From Chloroflexota bacterium (GTDB taxonomy: Bacteria > Chloroflexota > Anaerolineae > Anaerolineales > Villigracilaceae), in NCBI GenBank assembly GCA_016219545.1, contig JACRMH010000020.1, positions 1-64,000 on the forward strand: a DNA stretch of 64,000 nt, written 5' to 3'. The notes beneath the pieces were generated by a model. That model was not told the DNA's origin, searched no databases, and was given only the letters and a program-made list of their open reading frames with translations. The translations under genes and the position numbers were made by a program. Positions 6,098-14,351 of the stretch are shown one piece after another (position 1 is the first letter of the stretch; each line of letters starts with the position of its first letter).

Positions 6098-8506
6098 CTA
6101 TCCGCTTTTCATCAGAGCCACGGTCACGCCTTCGCCGCCTTCAGTGCTTCCGCCTTCTTCAAACGATTTAATATATTCATGACCGCGCAGCGCCTCACGT
6201 ACCGCCTGTCTTAATCGTCCTGTCCCTTTGCCGTGAATGATCCGCACAAAAGGCAGTCCCGAAAGAAAAGCCTGCTCCAAATATCTTTCCATTTTGTCCA
6301 GCGCATCCTCCGCCATCAGCCCGCGCAGGTCAACTTCAATGCCGGGAGAAGACGATTGACGATGGACGGTGGACGGTTGTTGACTTACTACGGTCTTCGG
6401 TCTATCGTCCACGGTCTGACCTCGCCTGACCAAGTCAGATAACCTCGCCCTCATGCGGATCGTCCCGATCTGGACTTCCGCATCAGACTCACCCAAAGCT
6501 GTCACCACACCTTCAGCATTCAACGTGCTGACAGTGACGCGCTCCCCAAGCGCAATAGACCGTTGACCGTTGACCGTTGACGGTCTACTGTCAACCGTCT
6601 CCCGTCGTTCAATTGGCGCCTCCACCTTTTCTTCCATCCTCTCCATTTTTTCTTCAATGGCTTTGATGGCTTGCAAAGGCTGGCTTGCTTTTTTGAGTTG
6701 ACCTTTCAAGGAGTCAATGTTGCGTTTGAGCACTGCAACTTCCAACTCGCCTTCAGCACGGGCTTTGGCTAAAGTTTCGCGGCGTTCATCTTCGATTTTT
6801 TCAAGTCGTTTTTCAAGGTCACGATTTTGCACTTCAAGTTTGGCGCGCGCTTTTTCAAGTTTCTCGCGCTCGCGTGAGGTGCGGTTGCGCTCCTTGCGGA
6901 TGTCATCCAGCAATTTATCGGCCCGCAGATCCAGCGGATTAATTTCCGCGCGCGCCGAGTCAATGATGGGTTGGGGCAGGCCGAGTTTCTGCGCGATCAA
7001 CAAGGCGTTGGACCTGCCCGGGAGTCCGAGAGTCAGCTTATAGGTCGGGCGGAGCGTTTTGATGTCGAATTCCAAAGAGGCATTGACCACACCTTCCGTG
7101 CCATGCGCGAATGTTTTTAATTCAGGATAATGAGTTGCAACCATCGTCATTGCGCCGACATCCAGCAGATGACTCAAAATCGCGCGCGCAATGGCCGCGC
7201 CTTCCTGCGGATCAGTGCCTGAGCCGAGCTCATCGAAAATAACGAGCGAACGATGATCTATCTTTTTGATGATGCGGATGATGTTCGTGATGTGACCGCT
7301 GAAAGTAGAAAGCGACTGCTCGATGGATTGCTCATCGCCGATATCCGCCCAGACCGAATGGAAGCAGGGAAGTTCCGATCCGCTTTGCGCGGGGATGTGC
7401 AAACCACTTTGCGCCATCACCACCAACAAGCCGACAGTTTTCAGCGAAACAGTCTTCCCGCCGGTGTTCGGTCCAGTGATGACAATGGCGCGTATGCCGG
7501 GCGCAGGGTCAACATCCACCGGGACAACAGTATTGGGGTCAAGCAGGGGGTGGCGGGCGTTGATTAGTTTCAGGTCAAAGGTTGAAGGTCGAAGGTCTGA
7601 CTTTTGACCTTTAACTTTCAACAGATCGTGAATTATCGGCTCACTTGCCTTCAACTCATCTGCATATTTTGCTTTTGCAAACGCGAGGTCTAGCGCTGCA
7701 AGATTCTCAACACCGTACTTTAACTCGGTTGCATGTTCGCCTATCAACAACGAAACCTGTGCGAGGATTCTTCGTTCTTCATCGCGCTGTGCCAGTTGCA
7801 ATTCGCGGATCTCATTATTCGCTTCCACAACAGGCAATGGCTCAACAAATAAAGTCGCACCGCTGGAGGATTGGTCGTGGATGATGGATTTGATTTTGCC
7901 TTTGAATTCAGCCCTCAACGGAATAACATATCGTCCGTCGCGTTGTGTGATGATCGGTTCCTGTAACATCGAGACCGTTTTTGAATCGGTCACATATTTT
8001 TGCAGACGGCTCATCAATCGATCTTGCGCGACCCGCAGATTGCGGCGAATGTCCGCAAGTTTTGCCGAAGCGGAATCCAGGATTTCGCCGCGGTCCGAAA
8101 GGATGCGCGTGATGGCATCCACAAGTCCATGTGTATCGGGCAGGCCCAGCACGACCTGCGTCAGGCGCGGATATTCCTGCCCTCGTTTTTCAAAAGCCTT
8201 CTTCAGGTCACGGCACGAAATGAGTGTGGACTTAAGATCAAGCAAGGCGTGCGGGTCAAGCACTCCGCCGCGCGCGGCCAGATCCGCCTGCGGACGAATG
8301 TCATGCGCGGCGCCCACACCTACACTTTCCATCGAAAGCAGTTTGCGTGCTTCGGTCGTCTCCGCAAGGCGGGCAGTTGCCAGCTCAAACGAGGAAGTCG
8401 GTTCGAGGGCAGTCGCCAAATCCTTCGAAGCGGAGAAACTGCAAAATCCCGCCAGTTGTCCGAGGATCTTCGGATATTCGAGTACGTTGAGAGTCTTGCT
8501 GTCCAT
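6098..8506 (-). CDS. mutS2: Endonuclease MutS2
   Basis: MutS2 limits homologous recombination, or rescues collided ribosomes in firmicutes, through an ABC-type ATPase and a C-terminal nuclease. The order is as expected: clamp/core region (1-300), ATPase with Walker A GPNTGGKT and Walker B VIFDELGSGTDPQEG, a long charged coiled coil, and a C-terminal Smr domain (VDLRGLMAEDALDKM, then IIHGKGTGRLR). The ATG at 8506 (MDSKTLNVLEY) fits the family; a GTG at 8527 would add seven residues. At 802 aa it is slightly long, because three palindromic repeats are inserted in frame (see the repeat entries). The divergent gene starts 76 bp away. Confidence 0.95.
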   Translation of the reverse strand: MDSKTLNVLEYPKILGQLAGFCSFSASKDLATALEPTSSFELATARLAETTEARKLLSMESVGVGAAHDIRPQADLAARGGVLDPHALLDLKSTLISCRDLKKAFEKRGQEYPRLTQVVLGLPDTHGLVDAITRILSDRGEILDSASAKLADIRRNLRVAQDRLMSRLQKYVTDSKTVSMLQEPIITQRDGRYVIPLRAEFKGKIKSIIHDQSSSGATLFVEPLPVVEANNEIRELQLAQRDEERRILAQVSLLIGEHATELKYGVENLAALDLAFAKAKYADELKASEPIIHDLLKVKGQKSDLRPSTFDLKLINARHPLLDPNTVVPVDVDPAPGIRAIVITGPNTGGKTVSLKTVGLLVVMAQSGLHIPAQSGSELPCFHSVWADIGDEQSIEQSLSTFSGHITNIIRIIKKIDHRSLVIFDELGSGTDPQEGAAIARAILSHLLDVGAMTMVATHYPELKTFAHGTEGVVNASLEFDIKTLRPTYKLTLGLPGRSNALLIAQKLGLPQPIIDSARAEINPLDLRADKLLDDIRKERNRTSREREKLEKARAKLEVQNRDLEKRLEKIEDERRETLAKARAEGELEVAVLKRNIDSLKGQLKKASQPLQAIKAIEEKMERMEEKVEAPIERRETVDSRPSTVNGQRSIALGERVTVSTLNAEGVVTALGESDAEVQIGTIRMRARLSDLVRRGQTVDDRPKTVVSQQPSTVHRQSSSPGIEVDLRGLMAEDALDKMERYLEQAFLSGLPFVRIIHGKGTGRLRQAVREALRGHEYIKSFEEGGSTEGGEGVTVALMKSG
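6352..6420. repeat. In-frame palindromic word repeat in mutS2 (copy 1)
   Basis: GACGGT/GGACGAT words and their complements (ATCGTCC, ACGGTC) form an imperfect hairpin. In the mutS2 frame it codes for a polar segment with DDRPKTV and QQPSTVHRQ, between the KOW-like linker and the Smr domain. Confidence 0.65.
6557..6600. repeat. In-frame palindromic word repeat in mutS2 (copy 2)
   Basis: AGACCGTTGAC and GTCAACCGTCT form an 11-bp stem with one mismatch. The insert codes for TVDSRPSTVNGQRS, sharing the DxRPSTV pattern with the other copies. Confidence 0.7.
7571..7622. repeat. In-frame palindromic word repeat in mutS2 (copy 3)
   Basis: GGTCAAAGGTTGAAGG and CTTTAACTTTCAAC words make an imperfect inverted repeat. 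It codes for KGQKSDLRPSTFDLKL just before the INARHPLL segment of the ATPase domain. Confidence 0.65.
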
Positions 8507-8536
8507 AATGCTGGAATTATAAACCACAGGTGGTGA

Positions 8537-8554
8537 CGCGACATTAATGTCGCG
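8537..8554. repeat. 18-bp perfect palindrome between mutS2 and the 8583 gene
   Basis: CGCGACATTAATGTCGCG is fully self-complementary and sits in the 76-bp divergent gap. It could be an operator for both genes or one of the many palindromic repeats in this genome. Confidence 0.6.
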
Positions 8555-8582
8555 CTACGCAAAACACAGATAAAATAAGAAC

Positions 8583-10085
8583 ATGACCGAGAATCGTTTG
8601 CTTAAGTTTTGGGCTGGCATCGCACTGATAGCGATCCTCAACCTTATTATTTTTGACTTAATCATTTTGCGCGCACCAGATACTTTGCAAGTGCAATACA
8701 CACCGGATGATGCTTATTATTATCTTTCCCTCGCGCGAAATTTTGTCCGTTTCCATAACTGGACATTTGATGCGGGCTTCAGCCTGACGACAGGGTTTCA
8801 TCCATTGTGGGCTTATGTGCTTGTATTGTTTTATGGGATTTTTCAACCGACCACAGATGGTTTCGTGCGAATTAGTTTGATCCTTTCGAGCGTTCTCACT
8901 TTGACCTCCGCACTGATCCTTTTTTGGAAGGGATGGAAATATCAACAGCCTTTTATATTGGCTTCACTGACTGCTTTAATTTGCACACGCAATGTATTGA
9001 TCAATTCAGTTTCGGGTGTGGAATGGCCGCTGGTGACTCTCATCATCGTATTGTTTTGTGTGACCTTCATTGAGAAATTTTCAACCCGCACAGGGAAGAT
9101 ACTTTTATTCATTCTGGGATTACTCGGAAGTACAGCACGCGCGGATTTTGGGCTTTTGGCATTTTCGATTTTCCTGTCGAGTCTTATTCTTTGGAAATGG
9201 GGAAAGAACAGCGAATATCTAAAGGCTTCCGCCTCGGGATTGATGGGCGCAATGATTGGTGTTGGCATTGTGTTCCTGCATAATTATCTGTTCACTGGGC
9301 TGGCTTTACAGTCCAGTGCGCTGATGAAGAGTCATTGGATGAAAGGAGAGATCAACTTTTATCCGTTGTTCCTCGGCGGTGTGGGGCTGTTGTTTCTACT
9401 TTTTATTCCCATCTTTTCGGGCAACTTGATGAAGAAGATGCAAGTTAGTGATATGCAATATCTGCTGGGTTTGAGCGCTTTCTTTGCGTGGATTGGTTAC
9501 AGTATCTTCTATTCCAAGAACTCAGATATTCAACCGTGGTATTCCGCAAATATTCTCTTTTCCGTTTTTATGTTTTTCTGCCTGCTGTGGTATGCCATTC
9601 AGCATGGACGATTGGCAAAATATCAGTTCATGCCGCATATTTTGTTCATCGGCATTTTTGCTGTGATATTCTCGCGAACGTTCATAAAGACTTACCCGGT
9701 CAATGAGCACAGCAGCGAATGGATTCATCAACAGGCTTTTCTTGAGGCCGGAAAATATTTGCATGACCATTCGCTTGATGGAAAAGTCGGAGCGTGGAAT
9801 GCGGGCATCGTCAATTATTATCAGGGCGGCGAAGTTGTCAATTTGGATGGACTGGTCAACAATGATATTTATGCCTTTGCCATCAAAGACTCTTCGTTTG
9901 ATTATCTTCAAAAAGAAAATATCCGTTATGTAATTGATTTCGATGTAATGTTCAAAGATTATGTCCTTAAGCGGAGCGGATATGACGATCCGCGGTTGAC
10001 AGAAAGCCTGATGCCGATTAAAAGTTTTGGAAAATATCCCGTCACGGGAAACCTCACTTTATATGAAATTGGAAAAATCAAATGA
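8583..10085 (+). CDS. Polytopic membrane protein, GT39-like
   Basis: The 500-aa protein has an N-terminal helix, then an extracytoplasmic loop with TPDDAYYYLSLARN and TTGFHPLWAY, followed by about nine more helices and a C-terminal soluble tail of about 110 aa. The aromatic, acidic loop after the first helix is characteristic of GT-C enzymes that use lipid-linked sugars; the DD pair in TPDDAYYY is a plausible catalytic site. It overlaps the following SDR gene by the 4 bp ATGA, so the two are translationally coupled. Substrate unknown. Confidence 0.65.
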   Translation: MTENRLLKFWAGIALIAILNLIIFDLIILRAPDTLQVQYTPDDAYYYLSLARNFVRFHNWTFDAGFSLTTGFHPLWAYVLVLFYGIFQPTTDGFVRISLILSSVLTLTSALILFWKGWKYQQPFILASLTALICTRNVLINSVSGVEWPLVTLIIVLFCVTFIEKFSTRTGKILLFILGLLGSTARADFGLLAFSIFLSSLILWKWGKNSEYLKASASGLMGAMIGVGIVFLHNYLFTGLALQSSALMKSHWMKGEINFYPLFLGGVGLLFLLFIPIFSGNLMKKMQVSDMQYLLGLSAFFAWIGYSIFYSKNSDIQPWYSANILFSVFMFFCLLWYAIQHGRLAKYQFMPHILFIGIFAVIFSRTFIKTYPVNEHSSEWIHQQAFLEAGKYLHDHSLDGKVGAWNAGIVNYYQGGEVVNLDGLVNNDIYAFAIKDSSFDYLQKENIRYVIDFDVMFKDYVLKRSGYDDPRLTESLMPIKSFGKYPVTGNLTLYEIGKIK

Positions 10086-10855
10086 AACTAAAAAATAAAA
10101 CAGCCATTATCACCGGTGCCACAAGCGGAATTGGAAAAGCCACCGCGCTTCTTTTCGCGGACGAAGGAGCGGACCTGGTCTTAACAGGCAGACGCTCCGG
10201 GTTGGGAAAAACCGTCGAGGCCGAATGCAGGCAAAAGGGAGTCCGATGCGTTTTCGTTGAGACAGATCACACAAAGATAGAGGAATGTCAAAGAGTCGTA
10301 GACACTGCTCTTAAGGAATTCGGTCAGATCAATATTTTGTTTAACAACGCGGGCATCGTCACCAAAGGGACGGCGGATACTACATCCGAAGAGGTGTGGC
10401 AGGATACATTGAACATCAATGTGACCGCGGTTTGGCACATGTGCAAGCTGGTAATCCCGCAGATGAAGAAACAGGGTGGGGGAGTGATCGTCAATAATGG
10501 CTCGGATTGGTCGGTGACGGCAGGCAAAAATGCGTTTCCGTATATCATGAGCAAGGGCGCCATCGGCATGATGACCAAGGCGATGGCTCTCGACCATGCG
10601 CGCGAGAATATCCGTGTGAACGCCGTTTGCCCGGGCGATACGTTCGTTGATCGTTGGATCGAGAAGGGATATTTTGAAGGCTCCGACCCGGTGACGATTG
10701 AAGAAGCGATCAAAGAATCGAGCGCCTATATTCCGATGGGACGTTTCGGCAAACCCGAAGAGATCGCGCGCGCTGTTTTGTTTCTGGCTTCAGATGATTC
10801 CACTTTTGTGACGGGTCATCTGCTTTTGGTGGATGGCGGTAATACGGCGCAATAA
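10082..10855 (+). CDS. SDR family NAD(P)-dependent oxidoreductase
   Basis: A classical short-chain dehydrogenase of 257 aa. It has the cofactor loop TGATSGIG at 11-18, NNAG at 88-91, and the catalytic set S141, Y154 and K158 (YIMSK). The C-terminal FVTGHLLLVDGG is also typical. R37-R38 after the second strand suggests NADP(H) preference. It overlaps the upstream membrane glycosyltransferase-like gene by 4 bp, so the substrate may be a sugar or lipid carrier, but this is inference. Confidence 0.88.
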   Translation: MKLKNKTAIITGATSGIGKATALLFADEGADLVLTGRRSGLGKTVEAECRQKGVRCVFVETDHTKIEECQRVVDTALKEFGQINILFNNAGIVTKGTADTTSEEVWQDTLNINVTAVWHMCKLVIPQMKKQGGGVIVNNGSDWSVTAGKNAFPYIMSKGAIGMMTKAMALDHARENIRVNAVCPGDTFVDRWIEKGYFEGSDPVTIEEAIKESSAYIPMGRFGKPEEIARAVLFLASDDSTFVTGHLLLVDGGNTAQ

Positions 10856-10908
10856 TCTGATTTGAAAGTTATAATGGCTGACTTTAATATAAACCTCTGA
10901 CATAAGCA

Positions 10909-10968
10909 GCCACAGAGATCTTTGAGAAAAGATCTTTAAACCTCTGTTTCCTCTGCGGTCTCTGTGGC
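10909..10968. repeat. CCACAGAG/CTCTGTGG palindromic repeat
   Basis: GCCACAGAGA and TCTCTGTGGC form a 10-bp outer stem, and AAAGATCTTT words pair inside. It lies between the SDR and HAD genes. Similar 'CACAGAG' or 'CACAAAG' palindromes occur at 15281, 56026 and 56531. Confidence 0.7.
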
Positions 10969-10995
10969 AAAAAATTATAACCTTGTGGAGAAACC

Positions 10996-11652
10996 ATGAT
11001 CGTTGCATCAGATTTAATGGGTACGTTGACAACAGGCTCGCCTTTTCTGGGATTAGTGGATTGGGTAAAACATAATCAAAGCAAATTCCGCGCCAACCTT
11101 TATATGGCGGCGATTACTCCCTCTTACCTGCTGGCCAAAAGAGGATTTATAGACTGGCAGGCCTGGGGACAAAAATTAATGGTGGACAGCCTCGCCTATA
11201 TCAAGGATGCAAATCCTGAAAAATTAAGTCAGGCCTCTGAATGGGTGGTTGAGCATAATTTATGGAAGAACCGCCGCGAAGATGTGGTGGCGCGTTTGAT
11301 AAAACATCGCGAAGGCGGCGCAAAAGTTTACATTGCAAGCAGTGTCGTTGAGCCTTTCGTTGAACCCTTTGCAAAACGGATCGGCGCACAGGTCATTGGC
11401 ACTCCGACAGAAATTGTGAATGGACGTGTGCGAATGGTTGGCGAGTTGATGGCGAACGAAAAGAAGATCGAGCAGGTATTGAGTCGGCTTGGCGTGGACC
11501 GCGTGGATGTGGCTTATGGCGATACCGTTCTGGATATTCCTTTGCTCGAACATGCCGACCATCCCGTGGCGGTATATCCCGATGCGAAATTGAAGATTTA
11601 TGCACTCGAAAAAAACTGGGAGATCATCGGCGATACCCCGAAGATCGGATAA
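10996..11652 (+). CDS. HAD-superfamily hydrolase, SerB-like, with altered motif I
   Basis: The 218-aa protein follows the HAD type IB plan: motif I D6-L-M8-G-T-L-T, a helical cap (residues about 15-95), motif II IASS, a Lys in the third motif region, and motif IV YGDTVLDIPLLE. In phosphatases of this class motif I is DxDGT, where the second Asp is the general acid/base. Here that position is Met (M8), so ordinary phosphatase activity may be weak or changed. The ribosome site GGAG lies seven bases before the ATG. It is followed 17 bp later by the HMT-MTHFR gene. Confidence 0.75.
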   Translation: MIVASDLMGTLTTGSPFLGLVDWVKHNQSKFRANLYMAAITPSYLLAKRGFIDWQAWGQKLMVDSLAYIKDANPEKLSQASEWVVEHNLWKNRREDVVARLIKHREGGAKVYIASSVVEPFVEPFAKRIGAQVIGTPTEIVNGRVRMVGELMANEKKIEQVLSRLGVDRVDVAYGDTVLDIPLLEHADHPVAVYPDAKLKIYALEKNWEIIGDTPKIG

Positions 11653-11669
11653 TAAATAGGAAATAAGAA

Positions 11670-13535
11670 ATGTCTCAAAATTTTTTAGAACTTCTTGAAA
11701 ACACAACCATCCTCGCCGATGGCGCGATGGGCACAATGCTTCACGCGCGCGGCGTGGGCTTTGACAAATGTTTCGATGAACTGAACTTGACCAACCCTGC
11801 GGCCGTGGCGGATATCCACCGTGAGTATATCGAAGCAGGCGCGCAGTTGATCATCACGAATACTTTCGGCGCGAATCGCTTTAAATTGCAAAAGCACGGA
11901 CTTGAAGACGGTGTGGTCAAGATCAACCGCGCAGGTGTGGAACTTGCCAAGCGGGCCGTAGCCGCTTCGTTCAAGGATGTGCTGGTGGCGGGTGACATTG
12001 GTCCGCTGGGGGTGCGGATCGCTCCGTACGGACGAGTCAAGCCGGAGGAAGCACGCGCCGCATTCGCAGAACAGGTCAAGGCTTTGGCGGAGTCTGGTGT
12101 TGACCTCATCGTGATCGAGACTATGAGCGATTTGTATGAAATCCGGGAAGCGATCAAGGCGGCGCATGACGTAGGGGCGCAGCATGCTGTGCCCCTACCG
12201 GTCGTGGCCTCGGTCACCTTTACGCGCGATGACCGAACCCTGCTTGGCGATGACCCGATGAAGGTGGCGCGAAAATTAAAGGAAGCAGGCGCGGATGTGA
12301 TCGGAGTCAATTGTTCGGGCGGACCTTCGCAGTTGCTCCGCATCTTGAAACAAATGAAACAGACCGTTCCAGATGCGAAGTTCTGGGTCAAGCCGAATGC
12401 GGGTTGGCCCGAGCAGGTCGGCGGGCGCATTATGTATCCGGCCGACGCAGAATATTTTGGCGATTATGCCTTGTCTTTTCGCGAAGCAGGCGCGAACGTT
12501 GTCGGCGGATGCTGCGGCACAACGCCCCAGCACATCTCCGCGATGAAGAAGGCTTTTGAGTCTACTCCTTTCATGACCTCCGAAGTCTTGGAGACCTCAG
12601 AGGTCTCAGACGTGGAAATGACCGATGCAGAGAAACCGACGCAATTCGCAGAAAAATTATCTGCTGGAAAATTTTCGATCTGTGTGGAAATGGATCCGCC
12701 GCGCGGACTCTCGACCCATAAATTACTGGCTGGCGCTTCACTCCTAGCCGACGCAGGCGCGGACGTGATCAATGTAGCCGACTCCCCGATGGCGCGCATG
12801 AGAATGTCCGCATGGGCGGTGTGTGACCTGGTTCAGCGCAAAGTCGGCGTTGAGTCCACTTTGCACTTCCCAACCCGTGGACGAAACCTTCTGCGCGTGC
12901 AAGGTGACCTGCTTGCGGCGCACGCCCTCGATATTCGCAATGTCTTTGTAGTGATGGGCGACCCGACTTCCATCGGCGATTATCCCGAAGCCATGGACAA
13001 TTATGACCTCGTTCCTTCGGGCTTGATCAAACTCATCAAACAGGGTTTCAATGCCGGCGTGGATCATTCCGGCACAAGCATCGGTCAGCCGACAAATTTC
13101 TTCGTCGGAGCGGCCTTGAACTTATGTCCGGCCGATGTTGAAAACGAAGTAAAGAACCTGCATCGCAAGGTCAAAGCCGGCGCGGACTTTTTCCTCACGC
13201 AACCCATTTATCGCGCAGAGGATGGACCCAAATTATTTGAAGCCTATGAAGCAAAACATGGCAAATTAAACAGGCCTGTTCTAGCGGGCATCCTGCCCTT
13301 GGTCAGCGCCAAACATGCCAGCTTCCTGCATCATGAAGTGCCGGGCATCTTCATCCCTGAGGATGCGCTCGCGCGGATCGAATCTGCCAATGACGCGGAG
13401 CGTGGAGCAAAAGTCGGCGTGGAGTTGTCAGTTGAATTGATCCAAAACATAAAGTCATGGGCGAGCGGAATTTACATCATGCCGCAATTCCACCGCTATG
13501 ACATGGTCGCTGAGATTATAGAAGCGGTAAAATAG
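11670..13535 (+). CDS. Bifunctional homocysteine S-methyltransferase / methylenetetrahydrofolate reductase
   Basis: The 621-aa fusion resembles B. subtilis YitJ. The N-terminal domain (about 1-295) is a zinc-dependent homocysteine methyltransferase: ADGAMGTML at the start, and zinc ligands C215 (NCSGG), C281 and C282 (GGCCGTTP). The C-terminal domain (about 325-621) is a FAD-dependent MTHF reductase (EMDPPRG, FVVMGDPTSIGDYP, FFLTQPIYR). Together they supply methyl groups for methionine from 5,10-methylene-THF. Two palindromic repeats lie inside the gene, one in the first domain (12171-12198) and one in the linker (12571-12612). A further repeat follows the stop. Confidence 0.93.
   Translation: MSQNFLELLENTTILADGAMGTMLHARGVGFDKCFDELNLTNPAAVADIHREYIEAGAQLIITNTFGANRFKLQKHGLEDGVVKINRAGVELAKRAVAASFKDVLVAGDIGPLGVRIAPYGRVKPEEARAAFAEQVKALAESGVDLIVIETMSDLYEIREAIKAAHDVGAQHAVPLPVVASVTFTRDDRTLLGDDPMKVARKLKEAGADVIGVNCSGGPSQLLRILKQMKQTVPDAKFWVKPNAGWPEQVGGRIMYPADAEYFGDYALSFREAGANVVGGCCGTTPQHISAMKKAFESTPFMTSEVLETSEVSDVEMTDAEKPTQFAEKLSAGKFSICVEMDPPRGLSTHKLLAGASLLADAGADVINVADSPMARMRMSAWAVCDLVQRKVGVESTLHFPTRGRNLLRVQGDLLAAHALDIRNVFVVMGDPTSIGDYPEAMDNYDLVPSGLIKLIKQGFNAGVDHSGTSIGQPTNFFVGAALNLCPADVENEVKNLHRKVKAGADFFLTQPIYRAEDGPKLFEAYEAKHGKLNRPVLAGILPLVSAKHASFLHHEVPGIFIPEDALARIESANDAERGAKVGVELSVELIQNIKSWASGIYIMPQFHRYDMVAEIIEAVK
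12171..12198. repeat. In-frame 28-bp palindrome in the HMT domain
   Basis: GTAGGGGC and GCCCCTAC are perfect arms around GCAGCATGCTGT; only one base pair of the whole 28 bp fails. It codes for VGAQHAVPLP in a surface position before VVASVTFT. The GTAGGGGC/GCCCCTAC type is a common intergenic palindrome, here inside a gene. Confidence 0.7.
12571..12612. repeat. In-frame palindromic repeat in the interdomain linker
   Basis: Words GACCTC, GAAGTC, GAGACCTC and GAGGTCTC pair with each other. The product is the acidic linker TSEVLETSEVSDVEMTD between the two enzyme domains. Confidence 0.6.
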
Positions 13536-13570
13536 ATGGCGGACGGCGGACGATAGACCGTAGACCGTCA
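13536..13570. repeat. GGACGAT/AGACCGT word repeat before coaX
   Basis: GGCGGACGGCGGACG and AGACCGTAGACCGTC use the same words as the mutS2 inserts, here in the 44-bp gap between two genes. It overlaps the region just before the coaX ribosome site. Confidence 0.6.
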
Positions 13571-13579
13571 AAGGAAATC

Positions 13580-14344
13580 ATGCTACTCACCATAGACATT
13601 GGCAACACAAACCTGACTCTTGGTCTTTTTGAAGGCGATCAGCTTGGCGCACATTGGCGGCTGGCCACTGACCATAACCGCATGCCCGATGAATACGGCT
13701 TGCAGTTTTTAGGTCTGTTGCAGAATGCGGGAAAAACGCTAAAGGATATCAAAGGCGTTTCTCTTGCATCTGTTGTACCGCCGCTGACCGGCAGGGTCAT
13801 TCAAGCCTGCCGTGAATATCTCAAACAGGAACCCCTGGTTGTGGATACGGGGGTCAAAACGGGGATCAAGATCCGCTACGAAGACCCCCGGGCCGTCGGC
13901 GCGGACCGTGTTTGTGATGCGGTGGCGGTGATGAAATTCTATGGCGGACCCGCCTGTGTGGTGGATTTTGGAACAGCGACCACATTCAACGCTATTACAA
14001 AAGACGGTGAATACCTTGGCGGTGCGATTACTGCGGGAATCAACCTCGCCGCCGAAGCCTTATATACCCGCGCCGCGAAATTGCCGCGCATTGACTTGCA
14101 GGTCCCGCCCTCCGTCATTGGGCGCAACACCATCCACGCCATGCAATCAGGTTTACTCTTTGGGTATGTGAGCATGGTCGAGGGAATGGTGACAAGGTTC
14201 AGGTCAGAGTTGGGAAGCGATATGAAAGTCATCGCTACCGGCGGGCTGGCAGAAGTTGTCGCCAAGGAAACGAAGGTCATTGACATCATCGCGCCCTGGC
14301 TTACCCTGGACGGACTTCGCATTATTTGGGAACTCAATCATTAG
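13580..14344 (+). CDS. coaX: Type III pantothenate kinase
   Basis: CoaX phosphorylates pantothenate in the first step of coenzyme A synthesis and is not inhibited by CoA. The 254-aa protein has the ASKHA fold signature: DIGNTNLTLGLF at the N-terminus, the pantothenate region RYEDPRAVGADRV, and the second phosphate motif VVDFGTATTFNAI. GGAITAGI and ATGGLAEVV complete the family pattern. AAAGGA precedes the ATG. The stop is 7 bp before the lipoprotein deacetylase gene. Confidence 0.95.
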   Translation: MLLTIDIGNTNLTLGLFEGDQLGAHWRLATDHNRMPDEYGLQFLGLLQNAGKTLKDIKGVSLASVVPPLTGRVIQACREYLKQEPLVVDTGVKTGIKIRYEDPRAVGADRVCDAVAVMKFYGGPACVVDFGTATTFNAITKDGEYLGGAITAGINLAAEALYTRAAKLPRIDLQVPPSVIGRNTIHAMQSGLLFGYVSMVEGMVTRFRSELGSDMKVIATGGLAEVVAKETKVIDIIAPWLTLDGLRIIWELNH

Positions 14345-14351
14345 GATTCGA

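Noticed and set aside
8000..8536. Plus-strand frames of about 180-213 aa opposite the 5' half of mutS2
   Set aside because: The mutS2 frame is certain here, and these frames have no ribosome site or known motif.
11741..12430. Minus-strand frame of 229 aa opposite the HMT domain
   Set aside because: Antisense to the zinc-binding methyltransferase motifs, with low-complexity Ala/Ser content; not a gene.
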